DNA from: Bacteroidota bacterium
GTDB taxonomy: Bacteria; Bacteroidota; Bacteroidia; 2-12-FULL-35-15
DNA: 64,000 bases
Assembly: GCA_025963725.1 (NCBI GenBank)
Contig: JAOQAE010000004.1
Span: 124,001 to 188,000, forward strand
Direction: 5' to 3'
The position numbers and the translations under genes are program-made. Of this stretch, positions 51,801 to 59,714 are shown piece by piece. A model generated the notes under the pieces. The model was given only the letters and a program-made list of their open reading frames with translations. It did not search any database and was not told the origin of the DNA. Each line of letters opens with the position of its first letter. Position 1 is the first letter of the stretch.

Positions 51801-53313
51801 TGTGAAGGCTACGTTCACAGCGTTCCCGAACGTGGTGAGCGACCTGATGAAAGGCGTGGAAGGAATTCTCCAGGAACCTTACGGCTGCTTTGAACAGACC
51901 TCCTGCACCGCTTACCCGAATGCGATGGTGCTGGATTATATGAAGTCGACAGACAGCAAGGACAATCAAACGCTTGCGCGTGCCACCGACCTGCTGAACC
52001 GCGGATACAAGCGCCTTACAACATTCGAGTCGAGTGAAAAAGGCTACGAATGGTTTGGCGCCAACCCGGGACATGAAGGATTAACTGCTTATGGCATCAT
52101 GGAATTTACAGATATGAAAAATGCGGGTGCGGATGTGGACCAGAAAATGCTCGACCGTACTGTAGCATGGCTCCTGAAGCACAGGAACGGCAAAGGCGGC
52201 TTTAACCGCGAGCAGCATGCTTACCACGATTTCGGAAGGATCAGCGATGAGATCCTGAATGCCTACATCGTGTATGCGCTGGCGGAAGCAGGCTATACCG
52301 ATATTAAAGAGGAGTTCAATGCATCGTTTCAAAAAGCAATGGATACAAAAGATCCCTACATGCTGGCAATGATGGCGAACGCCGCGTACAGCCTGAAAGA
52401 AGCTAAAAAGGCGGATGAGGCGATGAGCCTGCTTGTAAGCAAACAGGCGAAGGACGGCAGCTTTACCGGCACAACGCATTCCATTACTTATTCGCAGGGA
52501 CAATCGCTGAGTATTGAAACAACGTCGCTTGCAATCATGGCAATGCTTAAATCGCAGGGAAAAAATGCAGGCGTGATGACCGGCGCGGTGCAATACCTTG
52601 TAGGTGCAAGAAGCGGATCAGGCGTGTTCAGCTCAACACAGGGAACTATCCTTGCATTGAAGGCGCTTACGGAATATGCGAAGTTCAGCAAAAAAACCAC
52701 CGAGGACGGCACCATCGAGATCTATGTGGATGGAAAGAAAGTGGCGGAGAAGTCGTATAAGGCCGGTGATAAAGGCGCTATTGAGATCAGCGGGCTGGAA
52801 GAATACCTTTCAGCTGAAGGCAAGCATGATGTGAAAATAAAATATGTGGGCGTGAAAACTCCATTGCCTTATTCCATGGCGGTGAATTACAATACCGCTC
52901 TGCCAAACAGCAATAAGGAATGCAGCATCGGCCTGGAAACAAAGCTGGCTGCTAAGACGGCGAACGTCGGACAAACCGTGCGCTTAACAGCTACCATCAC
53001 CAACAGGAAAAACACGGAGGTGCCAAGCACCATGGCGATCATCGGCATCCCTGCCGGGTTTACAGTACAGCCATGGCAGCTGAAAGAGCTGCAGGAAAAA
53101 AAGATGTTCGACTATTACGAGATGAAAGGGAATAACATTGCGGTGTATTATCGCGGAATGGGGCCTTCCGCAGTGAAGGAGATCAATCTCGACCTGAAGG
53201 CTGAAATGCCCGGCAGCTATGATGCTCCCGCTTCCTCGGCATACCTGTACTACACCAACGAGTTCAAAACCTGGAGTGCAACAGACAAGATCACCATCAA
53301 AAAGAATAGCTAA
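48871..53313 (+). CDS. Alpha-2-macroglobulin family protein with thioester
   Basis: 1480 residues. A single N-terminal hydrophobic segment ('LGAVTLSAAALALIAWVSPV') anchors or exports it. MG domains follow ('GDRIYLQFDKPMYEPGDNIWFS'), a carboxypeptidase-regulatory-like insert at about 565-625 ('VAGTVLDASTGKIIKNAKI'), a charged low-complexity stretch at about 655-775 that could be the bait region, then the core domain. The thioester motif is GCFEQ (Cys1006-Gln1009; 51883-51897), inside an alpha/alpha toroid ending near 1290, then the receptor-binding-like end. Such proteins trap proteases that cut the bait. No pbpC partner is adjacent, unlike in Proteobacteria. A strong terminator follows. Confidence 0.9.
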   Translation: MQHKERSFKMLGAVTLSAAALALIAWVSPVNYYQMMSDNELTRSLKKKLDAYNEQMPGDRIYLQFDKPMYEPGDNIWFSAFIRDAATMKASGKSDIVHVEFLNPKGTVEKSINIIAKNGVAAGDFTLDAEALGGIYKVRAYTNWMKNEGEDNQFVKEIQVQDVVLPNLKMKLDFEKKAFGAGDEVVAKLELNTNENKPLSNYKIKFVANLDGKQIVSKGDVTDENGLQYLKFNLPAELKTNDGLLNVMIDYNGSTESISRSIPIVLNTVKLQLFPEGGDLVAGLESKVAFRALNEFGKPADIEGIVVTEKGSYVSSFSSFHQGMGAFKFTPKEGEKYSVKITKPENIKETFPMPDALARGYVMDVDAGRSELVLNINTTETEELSLVAQVRNKVYYSTVIEAKKGSNRIAFPTTNFPIGVAQVTLFDSKGIARAERLAFVNKHKQLNISVETEKEKYLPREKVKMTISVKDERGMPMPANLSMAVVNDQFLSFADDKSGNILSELLLQQDLSQKVEEPAFYFSSKEPKADEALDYLLMTAGWRHFTWEKLMSDNLPAATYQGERAIVAGTVLDASTGKIIKNAKIRINNGAEYQTDENGKFIFNKLDLSNPVTLAYSADGYRGQAQYVQNYNQNLQMYLYGNRYYDSYYNIPASSSNVNAIDAAAPGEMLKDSEREVAFDKPMRKRDEDKAMVMNEAKPKAPNKVAGNRKANVAGDLVRQDQQNGAGKDVAKKQEVFAGLAANSGWARSKENMEDDEMNMKEPQQSAQLYYRAKEFAAPVYDKQENVEVRNDFRNTIYWNPDVEIDRSGKKTVEFYASDDITSFRTTVEGIAGDGMPGRTEKNFFTQLPFAMSAKVPVEVATEDNLSIPLTLKNNTDKPLGGLLTVTAPDGFQALVAIPAVQTIMPGAAKTIYLDYKVLDKIGYGDFTLTFKSCGLGDAFTQRIKIAPKGFPAQVSFSSQELEKEYSFSMDHIVKGSVKATFTAFPNVVSDLMKGVEGILQEPYGCFEQTSCTAYPNAMVLDYMKSTDSKDNQTLARATDLLNRGYKRLTTFESSEKGYEWFGANPGHEGLTAYGIMEFTDMKNAGADVDQKMLDRTVAWLLKHRNGKGGFNREQHAYHDFGRISDEILNAYIVYALAEAGYTDIKEEFNASFQKAMDTKDPYMLAMMANAAYSLKEAKKADEAMSLLVSKQAKDGSFTGTTHSITYSQGQSLSIETTSLAIMAMLKSQGKNAGVMTGAVQYLVGARSGSGVFSSTQGTILALKALTEYAKFSKKTTEDGTIEIYVDGKKVAEKSYKAGDKGAIEISGLEEYLSAEGKHDVKIKYVGVKTPLPYSMAVNYNTALPNSNKECSIGLETKLAAKTANVGQTVRLTATITNRKNTEVPSTMAIIGIPAGFTVQPWQLKELQEKKMFDYYEMKGNNIAVYYRGMGPSAVKEINLDLKAEMPGSYDAPASSAYLYYTNEFKTWSATDKITIKKNS

Positions 53314-53317
53314 CAAC

Positions 53318-53354
53318 AAGATCCCGGCAGTGCAATTTGCTGCCGGGATCTTTT
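53318..53354 (+). terminator. Rho-independent terminator after the macroglobulin gene
   Basis: AAGATCCCGGCAG and CTGCCGGGATCTT form a perfect 13-bp stem with a 9-base loop, followed by TT and AT-rich sequence. Confidence 0.85.
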
Positions 53355-53366
53355 AATAAACACACT

Positions 53367-53693
53367 ATGAGAGTTTCCATTTGTAAAACAATTGCCTGCA
53401 TGCTGGCAATGCTGCTCGTTCATCTTTCGCATGCGCAGCAAAATGCCACGTATCCGCTCAACGATCCGCGCAACCCCGATTGTCCGTGCCACAAGCTGCA
53501 AAAGCAGGCGGAAGAGGAATATGCGCGGCAGCATAAAACGGTTGCGGTAACGACAAAGGCCGGCAACACAACACAGGTAAAAAAGAAAAGGAAAAAATGT
53601 GAGCGCTGGGATGATCTGGTGTTCCGCTGTTCAAAAAGGGTGAGCAATACAAAAAAGATGAAGCCGGATTACACGGTGTGTTACCGATGGTAG
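53367..53693 (+). CDS. Small Cys-containing secreted protein
   Basis: 108 residues from ATG 53367. Signal peptide 'TIACMLAMLLVHLSHA' before Q. The mature part has 'NPDCPCHKLQKQAEEEYARQ', a basic run 'KKKRKKCERW' and two more Cys at the end; the CPC pair plus three others could form disulfides or bind metal. No known family. The open frame extends to 53337, but that start lies within the terminator stem of the preceding gene. Confidence 0.6.
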   Translation: MRVSICKTIACMLAMLLVHLSHAQQNATYPLNDPRNPDCPCHKLQKQAEEEYARQHKTVAVTTKAGNTTQVKKKRKKCERWDDLVFRCSKRVSNTKKMKPDYTVCYRW

Positions 53694-53712
53694 ACGTTGA
53701 GCAAGAGTTATT

Positions 53713-53816
53713 GTCATTCCGTGCTACGACACGGAATCTCTACGCAATGTTAAAACTTGCAGGATTCCCCTCACATTATGATTATAGCGAGATCCCGTGT
53801 CGGGGCACGGGATGAC
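53713..53816. repeat. Long inverted repeat, GTCATTCCGTG family
   Basis: Left arm GTCATTCCGTGCTACGACACGGAATCTC and right arm ending CGGGGCACGGGATGAC are diverged inverted copies around about 50 bases. Same family as 6593-6673. Confidence 0.75.
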
Positions 53817-53831
53817 TTATACATAGGAGTA

Positions 53832-54248
53832 TTATACTAACTTCACCTTATACTTCGCCGCCATTTTCTCCAGCTGCTCATCCGTGATGCCATGCGTGTT
53901 CAGGCCACCATGGCGGTTCTCGACGGTTACAGCAAACACCCTGTAATTATTTGCCGCAGCCATTTTGAAATACGGCTCCAATTCCCATTCAATAGTGAAG
54001 GTATTATCCACGAATATTTTCTGGATCCCGTTCTTCATTGCCGCTTCGCATTGCTCTTCGCATTGCTTGTAAGCGAGGTGATTTTTATAGGGATCAAATG
54101 CATAAGCACCCGTTACAGGATCGGTGAAATAGCTGTCGATAGAAAATACCGGGTATTTCCCGTTCTCACAGAGCAATGTCGCGAGGCTTGATTTTCCGCT
54201 GCCCGGTAATCCGCGGAGAAGAATGAGCGCAGCTTCCGGATGTTCCAT
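53832..54248 (-). CDS. P-loop kinase/ATPase (AAA_33, NEDD4BP2L-like)
   Basis: A 138-residue protein with Walker A 'LLRGLPGSGKSSLATLL' at its N-terminus, 'FSIDSYFTDPVTGAYAFDP', then 'AMKNGIQKIFVDNTF' (Walker B-like Asp) and a C-terminal 'ENRHGGLNTHGIT'. This matches small AAA_33 proteins related to polynucleotide kinases and NEDD4-binding protein 2. Substrate unknown. Its ATG overlaps the stop of the histidine kinase by one base (TAATG), so the two are translated together. Confidence 0.8.
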   Translation of the reverse strand: MEHPEAALILLRGLPGSGKSSLATLLCENGKYPVFSIDSYFTDPVTGAYAFDPYKNHLAYKQCEEQCEAAMKNGIQKIFVDNTFTIEWELEPYFKMAAANNYRVFAVTVENRHGGLNTHGITDEQLEKMAAKYKVKLV

Positions 54249-56236
54249 TATGCAAGCTCTGTTTTTCTTTCCGAAGGAAGATAAATATTGAATTCAGCGC
54301 CTTCGCCGGGCTTGCCGGTGGCATTGATAAAGCCATGATGGTTTGCCACGATCTTCTTGCAGATCGCGAGCCCTATGCCTGTTCCTTCATACTCCGATTT
54401 GCCATGCAGGCGCTGGAACAATTCAAAGATTTTTTCGGCATACTGCTGCTCAAAGCCGATGCCGTTATCGCTGATGGTAATGTGATGATATTTGTTAAGG
54501 TCGAGCGCGGAGTTGCCCGGGATCGCACGGCCTTCCTTCAGGCCGTAGCTGATCTTCACTACAGGCGGAACATCCGGCTTGCTGTATTTTAGCGCATTGC
54601 TGATCAGGTTGCTGAGCAGCTGCTGCAGCTGGATCGGGATCACGTTCATCACCGGCAGCGGATCGGCTATTATCACGGCCTTCGATTCGGCCACTTCCTG
54701 GAGATTATTTTTTATCTCATCGAGCATCATATTTACATCCACCTGCTCGAATCCTTCCTGGGTTTTATCAAGCCTTGAAAAGTTGAGCAGCGCTTCAATA
54801 AGCCGCTGCATCCTGTTCGCAGAGAGCTGAACTTTGCTGAACACATCCTTGCCCCATTCCGAGAGATTGTCATTTTCCTTCTGAAGAAGCCTGCTGGTGA
54901 ATGCCTGGATCTTTCGCAAAGGCTCCTGCAGATCGTGGCTGGCAACGTAGCTGAACGATTCCAGCTCCTTGTTCGCTTCCTCCAGCATTTTGTTCTTCCG
55001 CTCTATCTTTTCCGCATAACGGAGCAGCTTTTCCTCTGCCAGCTTTCTTTCCGTAAGGTCCCTTGTAACTTTTGAGAATCCGAAGATCTGTCCTGCCTCG
55101 TCATGCAGGCTGGTGATCACCACGCTGCCCCAGAACACAGTTCCGTCCTTGCGCACCCGCCATCCTTCATGTGTTGCTCTTCCTTCCTCCCTGGCCCGCT
55201 GCAGGAGCTGGCCCGACAGGTTCTCACTGCGGTCTTTTTCAGTGTAAAAGATGCTGAAATTTTTTCCTACCGCCTCTTCTGCCGTGTAGCCTTTTATTTT
55301 TTCCGCGCCTTTGTTCCAGTTTAAGATCTTGCCTTGCTTATCAAGCAGGATGATCGCATAATCCTGCACCTCGTTGATCATCCCGTGGTAGCGCTCTTCG
55401 CTTTTCTTTAATTCAGTTTCAAATATTTTCTGGGCTGTAACATCCTGCAGTGTGCCGAACATTCTTACTGCTACGCCCTCCTTGTTCGTTTCCGGCTGCC
55501 CCTTGGCATGCACATGCTTTTCTTTACCGCTATTCAGGATGATCCTGTAATAAAAGTCATGCGGTTGCAGTGTCCTGATGGTGCGTTCCATCTCTTCATC
55601 CACAATGGCAGCGTCTTCCGGGTGCGTGAATTTCCTGATGTCGTATTCATTTGCATTGTCCTTATGTTCCAGCTCATAGATGCGGAACATTTCTTCCGAC
55701 CATACCAGGTTCTTTGTGTTCAGGTCCCAGGTCCAGTTCCCGATGTGCGCCAGTGCCTCGGCCTGTTCGTAGAGCCTTTGCTGCAGCTCCATCAGGTGCT
55801 TGAAGCAAAGCGTATCGAACTTTACGGTGAAGGCATCCACTTCTTCCATGATGCGCAATGAAACTGTTATATCAGTAGTGTAGGCGGGAAGGAAATTGCG
55901 GAAGAGCTTCCTCCGCATAAAGCTGATCAGTGTAATGTCTTCCGGCAATAGCTTTTCACGCGAGAACAATGGGATCTGGTTGGCGAGCCATTCTGCGATC
56001 GAGCTTTCAATGTATTGCTCCACCTCATTGTCTTTCAGGTGCTGCAGAAATTTTTTGGTTCTTTCAACTCCGCCTTCTATCAGCTGTTCATCGCTGATGC
56101 CTTCATAGAATTTGAGCATGGGCACTTTCAGCTCCCGAAGCAGCCGTAATTGTTCTGTTGTGAATTCCCTTGCTTTATGATCAAGCAGGAAAGCCGCGTA
56201 GGCAGGCAGATGTTCGAAATGTAAAGCGTCTTTCAT
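54248..56236 (-). CDS. PAS-domain sensor histidine kinase
   Basis: 662 residues, no clear membrane helix, so probably cytoplasmic. Residues 1-145 are a helical sensor region of the RsbR N-terminal type ('PAYAAFLLDHKAREFTTEQL'). Two PAS domains follow (about 160-270 'IGNWTWDLNTKNLVWSEEMF'; about 280-395 'YAIILLDKQGKILNWNKGAE'). A coiled coil leads to HisKA with phospho-acceptor His in 'SYVASHDLQEPLRKIQAF', then HATPase with 'NLISNALKYS', 'ISDNGIGFE' and 'GTGIGLAICKK'. No response regulator is fused or in the same operon; the downstream P-loop kinase is the only partner. Confidence 0.9.
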   Translation of the reverse strand: MKDALHFEHLPAYAAFLLDHKAREFTTEQLRLLRELKVPMLKFYEGISDEQLIEGGVERTKKFLQHLKDNEVEQYIESSIAEWLANQIPLFSREKLLPEDITLISFMRRKLFRNFLPAYTTDITVSLRIMEEVDAFTVKFDTLCFKHLMELQQRLYEQAEALAHIGNWTWDLNTKNLVWSEEMFRIYELEHKDNANEYDIRKFTHPEDAAIVDEEMERTIRTLQPHDFYYRIILNSGKEKHVHAKGQPETNKEGVAVRMFGTLQDVTAQKIFETELKKSEERYHGMINEVQDYAIILLDKQGKILNWNKGAEKIKGYTAEEAVGKNFSIFYTEKDRSENLSGQLLQRAREEGRATHEGWRVRKDGTVFWGSVVITSLHDEAGQIFGFSKVTRDLTERKLAEEKLLRYAEKIERKNKMLEEANKELESFSYVASHDLQEPLRKIQAFTSRLLQKENDNLSEWGKDVFSKVQLSANRMQRLIEALLNFSRLDKTQEGFEQVDVNMMLDEIKNNLQEVAESKAVIIADPLPVMNVIPIQLQQLLSNLISNALKYSKPDVPPVVKISYGLKEGRAIPGNSALDLNKYHHITISDNGIGFEQQYAEKIFELFQRLHGKSEYEGTGIGLAICKKIVANHHGFINATGKPGEGAEFNIYLPSERKTELA

Positions 56237-56685
56237 AAGTAGTTATGCCGGTTTCCCGGATGAGATCTCAATGGCATTAACAAAATTAGGCATTAATTCT
56301 CAAAAAGGCGCGCTTCGTAAAATGGGGAAATAAATTCACAATTCGGGGAAGCTTTCTGCTCTTTGAGGCAGCATTGGGGCAATTAAAAGCCTTGTAATCG
56401 TTTGATAATGCGATATTTCGCTCTGTGTGGAATCAACCTTTTTTCCGAGAAAACAGGAATGTTGAAATTCCCACCTTTGTTTTTTTGAAAAAACAGTCGA
56501 TTTTGAGAAACGGGTAAAATTGATTAACTTTAATAAAGAAAGGACTTTTGGGCTGTTTGACAGAAGAATGAAACCTGTAACAGGAAGTGCTTAAAACTTT
56601 TATTCCCATGGGTAATTGGGGAAATTAATCTACAAAACCGTTTGGTTGTAAATTTGCCAAGGAGGTACGTACAAACAAAAAACAT
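56237..56685. other. Gene-free divergent spacer between two signalling genes
   Basis: 449 AT-rich bases between the minus-strand histidine kinase and the plus-strand sigma-54 activator. No gene or repeat seen. The only supported site is the promoter-like element near 56643-56658. An AAGGAGG at 56659-56665 is 20 bases from the ATG, too far to serve as a normal ribosome-binding site. Confidence 0.55.
56643..56658 (+). promoter_or_regulatory. Possible sigma-54 (-24/-12) promoter overlapping a -7 box
   Basis: TGG at 56643-56645 and TTGC at 56654-56657 place GG and GC exactly 10 bases apart, as in sigma-54 promoters; the CACG part of the consensus is absent. The same bases contain TAAATTTG (56649-56656), a match to the Bacteroidota -7 box. 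Confidence 0.4.
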
Positions 56686-58167
56686 ATGAAAAAATTACTG
56701 ATCATTGAAGACGATATGGACATGAGCCAGCTGCTCAAGCGTTTCCTTACTAAAAACGGCTATGAAGTGGATCTGGCTGTAAATGGTGCCAAAGGCATAG
56801 CTTCCTTTACGGCGAACCCTTCCGACCTTGTGCTTTGTGATTATCGCTTAGGCGACATGGACGGTGTGGAAGTGCTGAAGAAGGTAAAGGATGTGGAGCC
56901 GGGTGTTCCATTCATTATCATGACCGGCTATTCGGATATCCGCACTGCCGTGAATGTAATGAAGATGGGCGCATTCGATTACCTTGCGAAGCCTCTTCTT
57001 CCGGATGAAACACTTCAACTGATCAAGCGTGCATTGAGCACGCAGCAGCCGCTGGCAAATATCGTGGATGATAAAATGAATCACCAGGAATCGTCGGCAG
57101 CAGAAACTGTGGAAAGCGCGCAGGCTTCGGCAGCGGCTTCAACACGTTCGTATGCAGGAAAAAATAATTATGTATTCGGGAAAAGTTCACAATCGAAAGA
57201 GCTGATCAGGCAGATCGAGCTGGTGGCCCCTACCAATTACAGTGTGATCATCTATGGCGAGAGCGGCGCAGGTAAAGAGGTGATCGCGCAAACCATTCAT
57301 AAAAAGAGCAAGCGTGCAAAGCAGCCGTTCATTGCAATGGACTGCGGCGCTATGTCGAAAGAGCTTGCGGGCAGCGAATTGTTCGGGCACGAGAAAGGAT
57401 CCTTCACAGGAGCGCTCGGCACCAAGATCGGGCATTTTGAGCTGGCGAACGGCGGTACCATCTTCCTGGATGAGATCGCTAACCTTCCGTATGATGTTCA
57501 GTCGTCGTTGCTGCGTGTTGTGCAGGAGCGCAAAGTGAAGCGCATCGGCGGCACCAAGGAGATCCCTATCGACGTAAGGATCATTGTGGCCAGCAACGAG
57601 AACTTAAATGACGCTTATAAAAAAGGAAAATTCAGGGAAGATCTTTATCACCGCTTCAATGAGTTCCACCTTACCGTTGCGCCGCTGCGCGAACGCAAGG
57701 ACGATATATTAATGTACGCTAATTTCTTCCTCAGCATCGCCAACCAGGAGCTCGAGAAGAATGTTGAAAGCTATTCGCCTGAAGTGGAAGAGCTGTTTGT
57801 AAAATATCCATGGTACGGAAATCTCCGTGAGATGAAGAACGTGATCCGCAGGGCCGTGCTCCTTACAGAAGGAACAATGGTGGAAGCGAAATCATTGCCG
57901 TTCGAGATCTCCAACTTCACACGCACAACGATGGGAATCGCTGATGACAGGTCGGAGCAGGGCAGCCACCATGCTTCGGAAGAAGTGAAGGATGAGAAGC
58001 CGGATCTTAAATCGGCGGCGCTTGGCGCTGAATACGACCTCATCATCAAGGTGCTGAAGGATGTGAATTTCAACAAGAGCAAAGCAGCACAGATCCTGAA
58101 CATCGACAGGAAAACCCTTTACAATAAGATGAAAGCTTATAACATGGAGGAGAAACTCAGCGAATGA
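56686..58167 (+). CDS. Sigma-54 dependent Fis-family response regulator
   Basis: 493 residues. Receiver domain with 'IIEDDMD' and phospho-acceptor Asp52 in 'VLCDYRLGDMDG'; a Ser/Ala-rich linker (about 130-160); AAA+ domain with Walker A 'YGESGAGKEV', the sigma-54 contact loop 'HEKGSFTGALG', Walker B 'GGTIFLDEIAN' and arginine-finger region 'FREDLYHRFNEF'. After a linker, a Fis-type helix-turn-helix: 'NFNKSKAAQILNIDRKTLYNKM'. It activates sigma-54 RNA polymerase when phosphorylated. Its stop overlaps the following kinase gene by 4 bases (ATGA), which argues that the two are a cognate pair. Confidence 0.93.
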   Translation: MKKLLIIEDDMDMSQLLKRFLTKNGYEVDLAVNGAKGIASFTANPSDLVLCDYRLGDMDGVEVLKKVKDVEPGVPFIIMTGYSDIRTAVNVMKMGAFDYLAKPLLPDETLQLIKRALSTQQPLANIVDDKMNHQESSAAETVESAQASAAASTRSYAGKNNYVFGKSSQSKELIRQIELVAPTNYSVIIYGESGAGKEVIAQTIHKKSKRAKQPFIAMDCGAMSKELAGSELFGHEKGSFTGALGTKIGHFELANGGTIFLDEIANLPYDVQSSLLRVVQERKVKRIGGTKEIPIDVRIIVASNENLNDAYKKGKFREDLYHRFNEFHLTVAPLRERKDDILMYANFFLSIANQELEKNVESYSPEVEELFVKYPWYGNLREMKNVIRRAVLLTEGTMVEAKSLPFEISNFTRTTMGIADDRSEQGSHHASEEVKDEKPDLKSAALGAEYDLIIKVLKDVNFNKSKAAQILNIDRKTLYNKMKAYNMEEKLSE

Positions 58168-59612
58168 AATCTGCGGAAGCCATAAAAATTTTATTGGTAG
58201 AGGATGATGCCGGGGATCACTTCCTGTTCAAGGAATACCTGAGCGACATCAAGAATTACTCCTATTCGCTCACATGGGCAAACTCCTATGAGCAGGGCGT
58301 GGAGCTGGTGAAAAAGAAAGAGCATGATATTTATTTCTTTGATTACCTGCTTGGCGCTAAAACGGGGCTCGACCTTGTACAGCAATGTTTCAGCGACATC
58401 ATCGATGTGCCTGTGATCATCCTTACCGGCCTCGGGAACCAGGAAGCGGATATGAAAGCCATGGAGCTGGGCGTATCCGATTACCTTGTAAAAGATGAGA
58501 TCGACCCGGAGAAGCTGGAGCGTACCATCCGTTATTCCATCGGCCAGAGCCAGATGCTGAAAAAGCTGAAGGCAAGCGAAACAAAATTCAGAAGCATTTT
58601 TGAGAATTCACACGATATTATTTATGTGTCGGACAGCGATGGAAACCTGCTCGACATTAACAAATCGGCGGAGAACCTGTTCGGCTATTCACATGATGAA
58701 TTGCTGAAGATGAACACGGCCGATCTGTATGATAATAAGGAAGACCGTTTGAGCTTTGTGGAGATGATCAACAACACGGGCATTTGCTCCAACTTCGAGG
58801 TAACACTCAGGGATAAGGAAGGCAACAAGAAGTTTTGTACGATCACCGCCAGCATCCAGCGCAGGGATGAAGATAATAATATTTATTACCAGGGGATCAT
58901 TCATGACATGACGCAGCGCAAGAAAGCGGAGCATGACCTGATGATCGCCGAGAAGCTTGCTATTACAGGGAAGATCGCAAGGATCCTTGCACACGAGGTG
59001 CGGAATCCACTGACGAATATCAACCTTTCCGTTGAGCAGCTGGAGGAAGACCTGAAAGATGAATACCAGCCTTACTTCGATATCATCAAAAGGAACAGCA
59101 AGCGCATCAACGACCTTGTAACAGAGCTCATCGAGAACTCGAAGCCTACCGAGCTCAAGGCAAGCAAGTCTACGCTGCAGTCTATTTTACAGGGAACCAT
59201 CGAGCTTGCAAAAGACCGTGCGAACCTGAAGAACATCAAGATCATCACTGATTTTGAAAATGAATCCATCGAGATCGATGCGGATGAATCGAAGCTGAAG
59301 ATCGCGCTGCTGAATGTGCTGATGAACGCAATAGAAGCGGTTGAAGCCAATGCAGGCGAGATCAGGATCGCCTACAAATGCGAGAACAAAAAATGCATGA
59401 TCTCCATCGGCGATAACGGCTGCGGCATAAAAGACGAATACCTTCATAAAATATTTGATCCTTACTTCACGGGTAAAAGCACGGGCGTAGGCCTTGGGCT
59501 TGCCACCACGCGGAGCATCATCAACATGCATAATGGTAAGATCGACGTGGAAACACAGCTTGGAAAAGGCACCGTGTTTCGCATCGAGCTGAACCAGCTC
59601 ATTGCAAATTAA
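58164..59612 (+). CDS. Receiver-PAS-histidine kinase hybrid
   Basis: 482 residues, cytoplasmic. N-terminal receiver domain ('ILLVEDDAGDHFLFKEYLS', phospho-acceptor in 'DIYFFDYLLGAKTGLDLV'), one PAS domain (about 140-260, 'FRSIFENSHDIIYVSDSDGNL'), then HisKA with His in 'ARILAHEVRNPLTNINLS' and HATPase with 'NVLMNAIEAVEAN', 'IGDNGCGI' and 'GVGLGLATTRSI'. Placing the receiver before the kinase means its own activity is probably set by phosphorylation. The coupled sigma-54 activator upstream is its likely target. A terminator follows at 59634. Confidence 0.92.
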   Translation: MKSAEAIKILLVEDDAGDHFLFKEYLSDIKNYSYSLTWANSYEQGVELVKKKEHDIYFFDYLLGAKTGLDLVQQCFSDIIDVPVIILTGLGNQEADMKAMELGVSDYLVKDEIDPEKLERTIRYSIGQSQMLKKLKASETKFRSIFENSHDIIYVSDSDGNLLDINKSAENLFGYSHDELLKMNTADLYDNKEDRLSFVEMINNTGICSNFEVTLRDKEGNKKFCTITASIQRRDEDNNIYYQGIIHDMTQRKKAEHDLMIAEKLAITGKIARILAHEVRNPLTNINLSVEQLEEDLKDEYQPYFDIIKRNSKRINDLVTELIENSKPTELKASKSTLQSILQGTIELAKDRANLKNIKIITDFENESIEIDADESKLKIALLNVLMNAIEAVEANAGEIRIAYKCENKKCMISIGDNGCGIKDEYLHKIFDPYFTGKSTGVGLGLATTRSIINMHNGKIDVETQLGKGTVFRIELNQLIAN

Positions 59613-59633
59613 AACTGGTTTGTGAATTTGCAC

Positions 59634-59669
59634 ATAGCCGTGGCCTTTAGGGTTACGGCTATTTTTTTT
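59634..59669 (+). terminator. Rho-independent terminator after the hybrid kinase gene
   Basis: ATAGCCGT and ACGGCTAT form a perfect 8-bp stem with a 13-base loop, followed by eight T. Confidence 0.85.
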
Positions 59670-59688
59670 GCCATAGGCATACAATTTT

Positions 59689-59706
59689 AATGTTAGAACT
59701 AACATT
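59689..59706. promoter_or_regulatory. Palindrome AATGTTAG-AA-CTAACATT, candidate operator
   Basis: A perfect inverted repeat of 8-base arms around a 2-base centre, 8 bases before the start of the SDR-Ku operon. Size and position suit a dimeric repressor. Confidence 0.6.
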
Positions 59707-59714
59707 GAATCGCT

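Noticed and set aside
53337-53366. Earlier start for the small Cys-rich protein
   Set aside because: It falls within the terminator hairpin of the preceding gene; ATG 53367 gives a clean signal peptide.
56659-56665. AAGGAGG as a ribosome-binding site
   Set aside because: It is 20 bases from the ATG, too far for a normal Shine-Dalgarno interaction, and lies close to the likely transcription start.
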